In this document: one piece after another, positions 5,277 to 5,403 of the stretch | How the letters are laid out: the number at the start of each line of letters is the position of its first letter | Position numbering within the stretch: the stretch's first letter is position 1 | Source of the DNA: Giesbergeria sp. | Lineage (GTDB): Bacteria > Pseudomonadota > Gammaproteobacteria > Burkholderiales > Burkholderiaceae_C | Direction: 5' to 3' | Length of the DNA: 5,403 nucleotides | NCBI GenBank assembly: GCA_030690515.1 | Contig: JAUYGP010000412.1 | Span: 1-5,403 of the forward strand | The notes under the pieces: generated by a model | Seen by the model: the letters and a program-made list of their open reading frames with translations, nothing else | Told to the model about the DNA's origin: nothing | Databases searched by the model: none | Position numbers and translations under genes: made by a program

Positions 5277-5403
5277 GTTGGAAGTTGGTTGAAGAAAAAA
5301 AGATATCGAAATCGTCGTCAGGCAAGGCGCAAACCGCAGCGATAGCCGTTGCTATCGCGAGGATTTGCAACGCAGCATGGCGGCGATTCTCGGCATCTTT
5401 ATG
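5265..5403. mobile_element. Palindromic MITE-like element interrupting the TRAP binding-protein gene (right end outside window)
   Basis: From the CTAG at 5265-5268 the sequence changes character and forms one long imperfect inverted repeat. GCGATAGC (5339-5346) pairs with GCTATCGC (5351-5358) around CGTT. Further out GCAAA/TTTGC pair (5329-5333 with 5364-5368), then 5310-5320 with 5378-5388 (9 of 11) and 5299-5309 with 5390-5400 (9 of 11). The outermost left part, TGTCCTGAGTTGGAAGTTGG (5269-5288), should recur inverted just past the window, giving a full length near 165-170 bp. No transposase is encoded, so it would be moved by an enzyme acting in trans. CTAG is a plausible target or terminal sequence. 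The element family is not one I can name with certainty. Confidence 0.72.

Noticed and set aside
5290..5345. Possible small basic peptide starting at a TTG within the palindromic element
   Set aside because: The frame closes after about 18 codons and the bases are fully explained as one arm of the inverted repeat.
5334..5363. The GCGATAGC/GCTATCGC hairpin as a rho-independent terminator for the truncated gene
   Set aside because: No T-run follows on either strand near the stem, and the pairing continues far outward as a long palindrome instead.

Overview
The base composition (GC-rich with strong third-position bias), the σ28-type promoter, and a catabolic operon ending in a TRAP (DctP-type) binding protein suggest a flagellated betaproteobacterium. 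Burkholderiales/Comamonadaceae is my best guess, but no rRNA or other marker is present to prove it.

Left part (1-1230). A 17-codon tail of an unidentified rightward gene ends at 55. A compact hairpin terminator follows, and it probably also serves the converging leftward gene at 152-781. That gene encodes a DUF5610-family protein of unknown function. It is preceded by a very good flagellar sigma factor (FliA/σ28) promoter, which places it in the motility regulon by inference. A roughly 450-bp intergenic stretch then holds several small inverted repeats, including a leftward terminator-like hairpin with no gene visible in front of it.

Right part (1190-5403). A tightly packed rightward operon holds an SMP-30/gluconolactonase-type lactonase, a GntR/FCD regulator, an isocitrate/isopropylmalate-type β-decarboxylating dehydrogenase, a Gfo/Idh/MocA oxidoreductase and a TRAP substrate-binding protein. 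Two junctions are ATGA overlaps and one gap is 7 bp, so translation is probably coupled. The lactonase start lies about where the mRNA should begin and has no Shine-Dalgarno. A GTATAC palindrome, a plausible site for the GntR protein, sits between the -10 element and the start codon. The gene set reads as uptake and breakdown of a sugar acid or hydroxy-acid: import, NAD-dependent oxidation, lactone opening and oxidative decarboxylation. The actual substrate cannot be read from the sequence.

The TRAP binding-protein gene is cut off after about 66 codons by a different kind of sequence starting at a CTAG. This tail folds on itself as one long imperfect palindrome centred near 5348, with both arms largely inside the window. 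It looks like a short non-autonomous (MITE-like) element whose last ~30 bp lie beyond the window. The transport arm of the operon is therefore probably broken at this copy, unless the gene resumes or another binding protein exists downstream.
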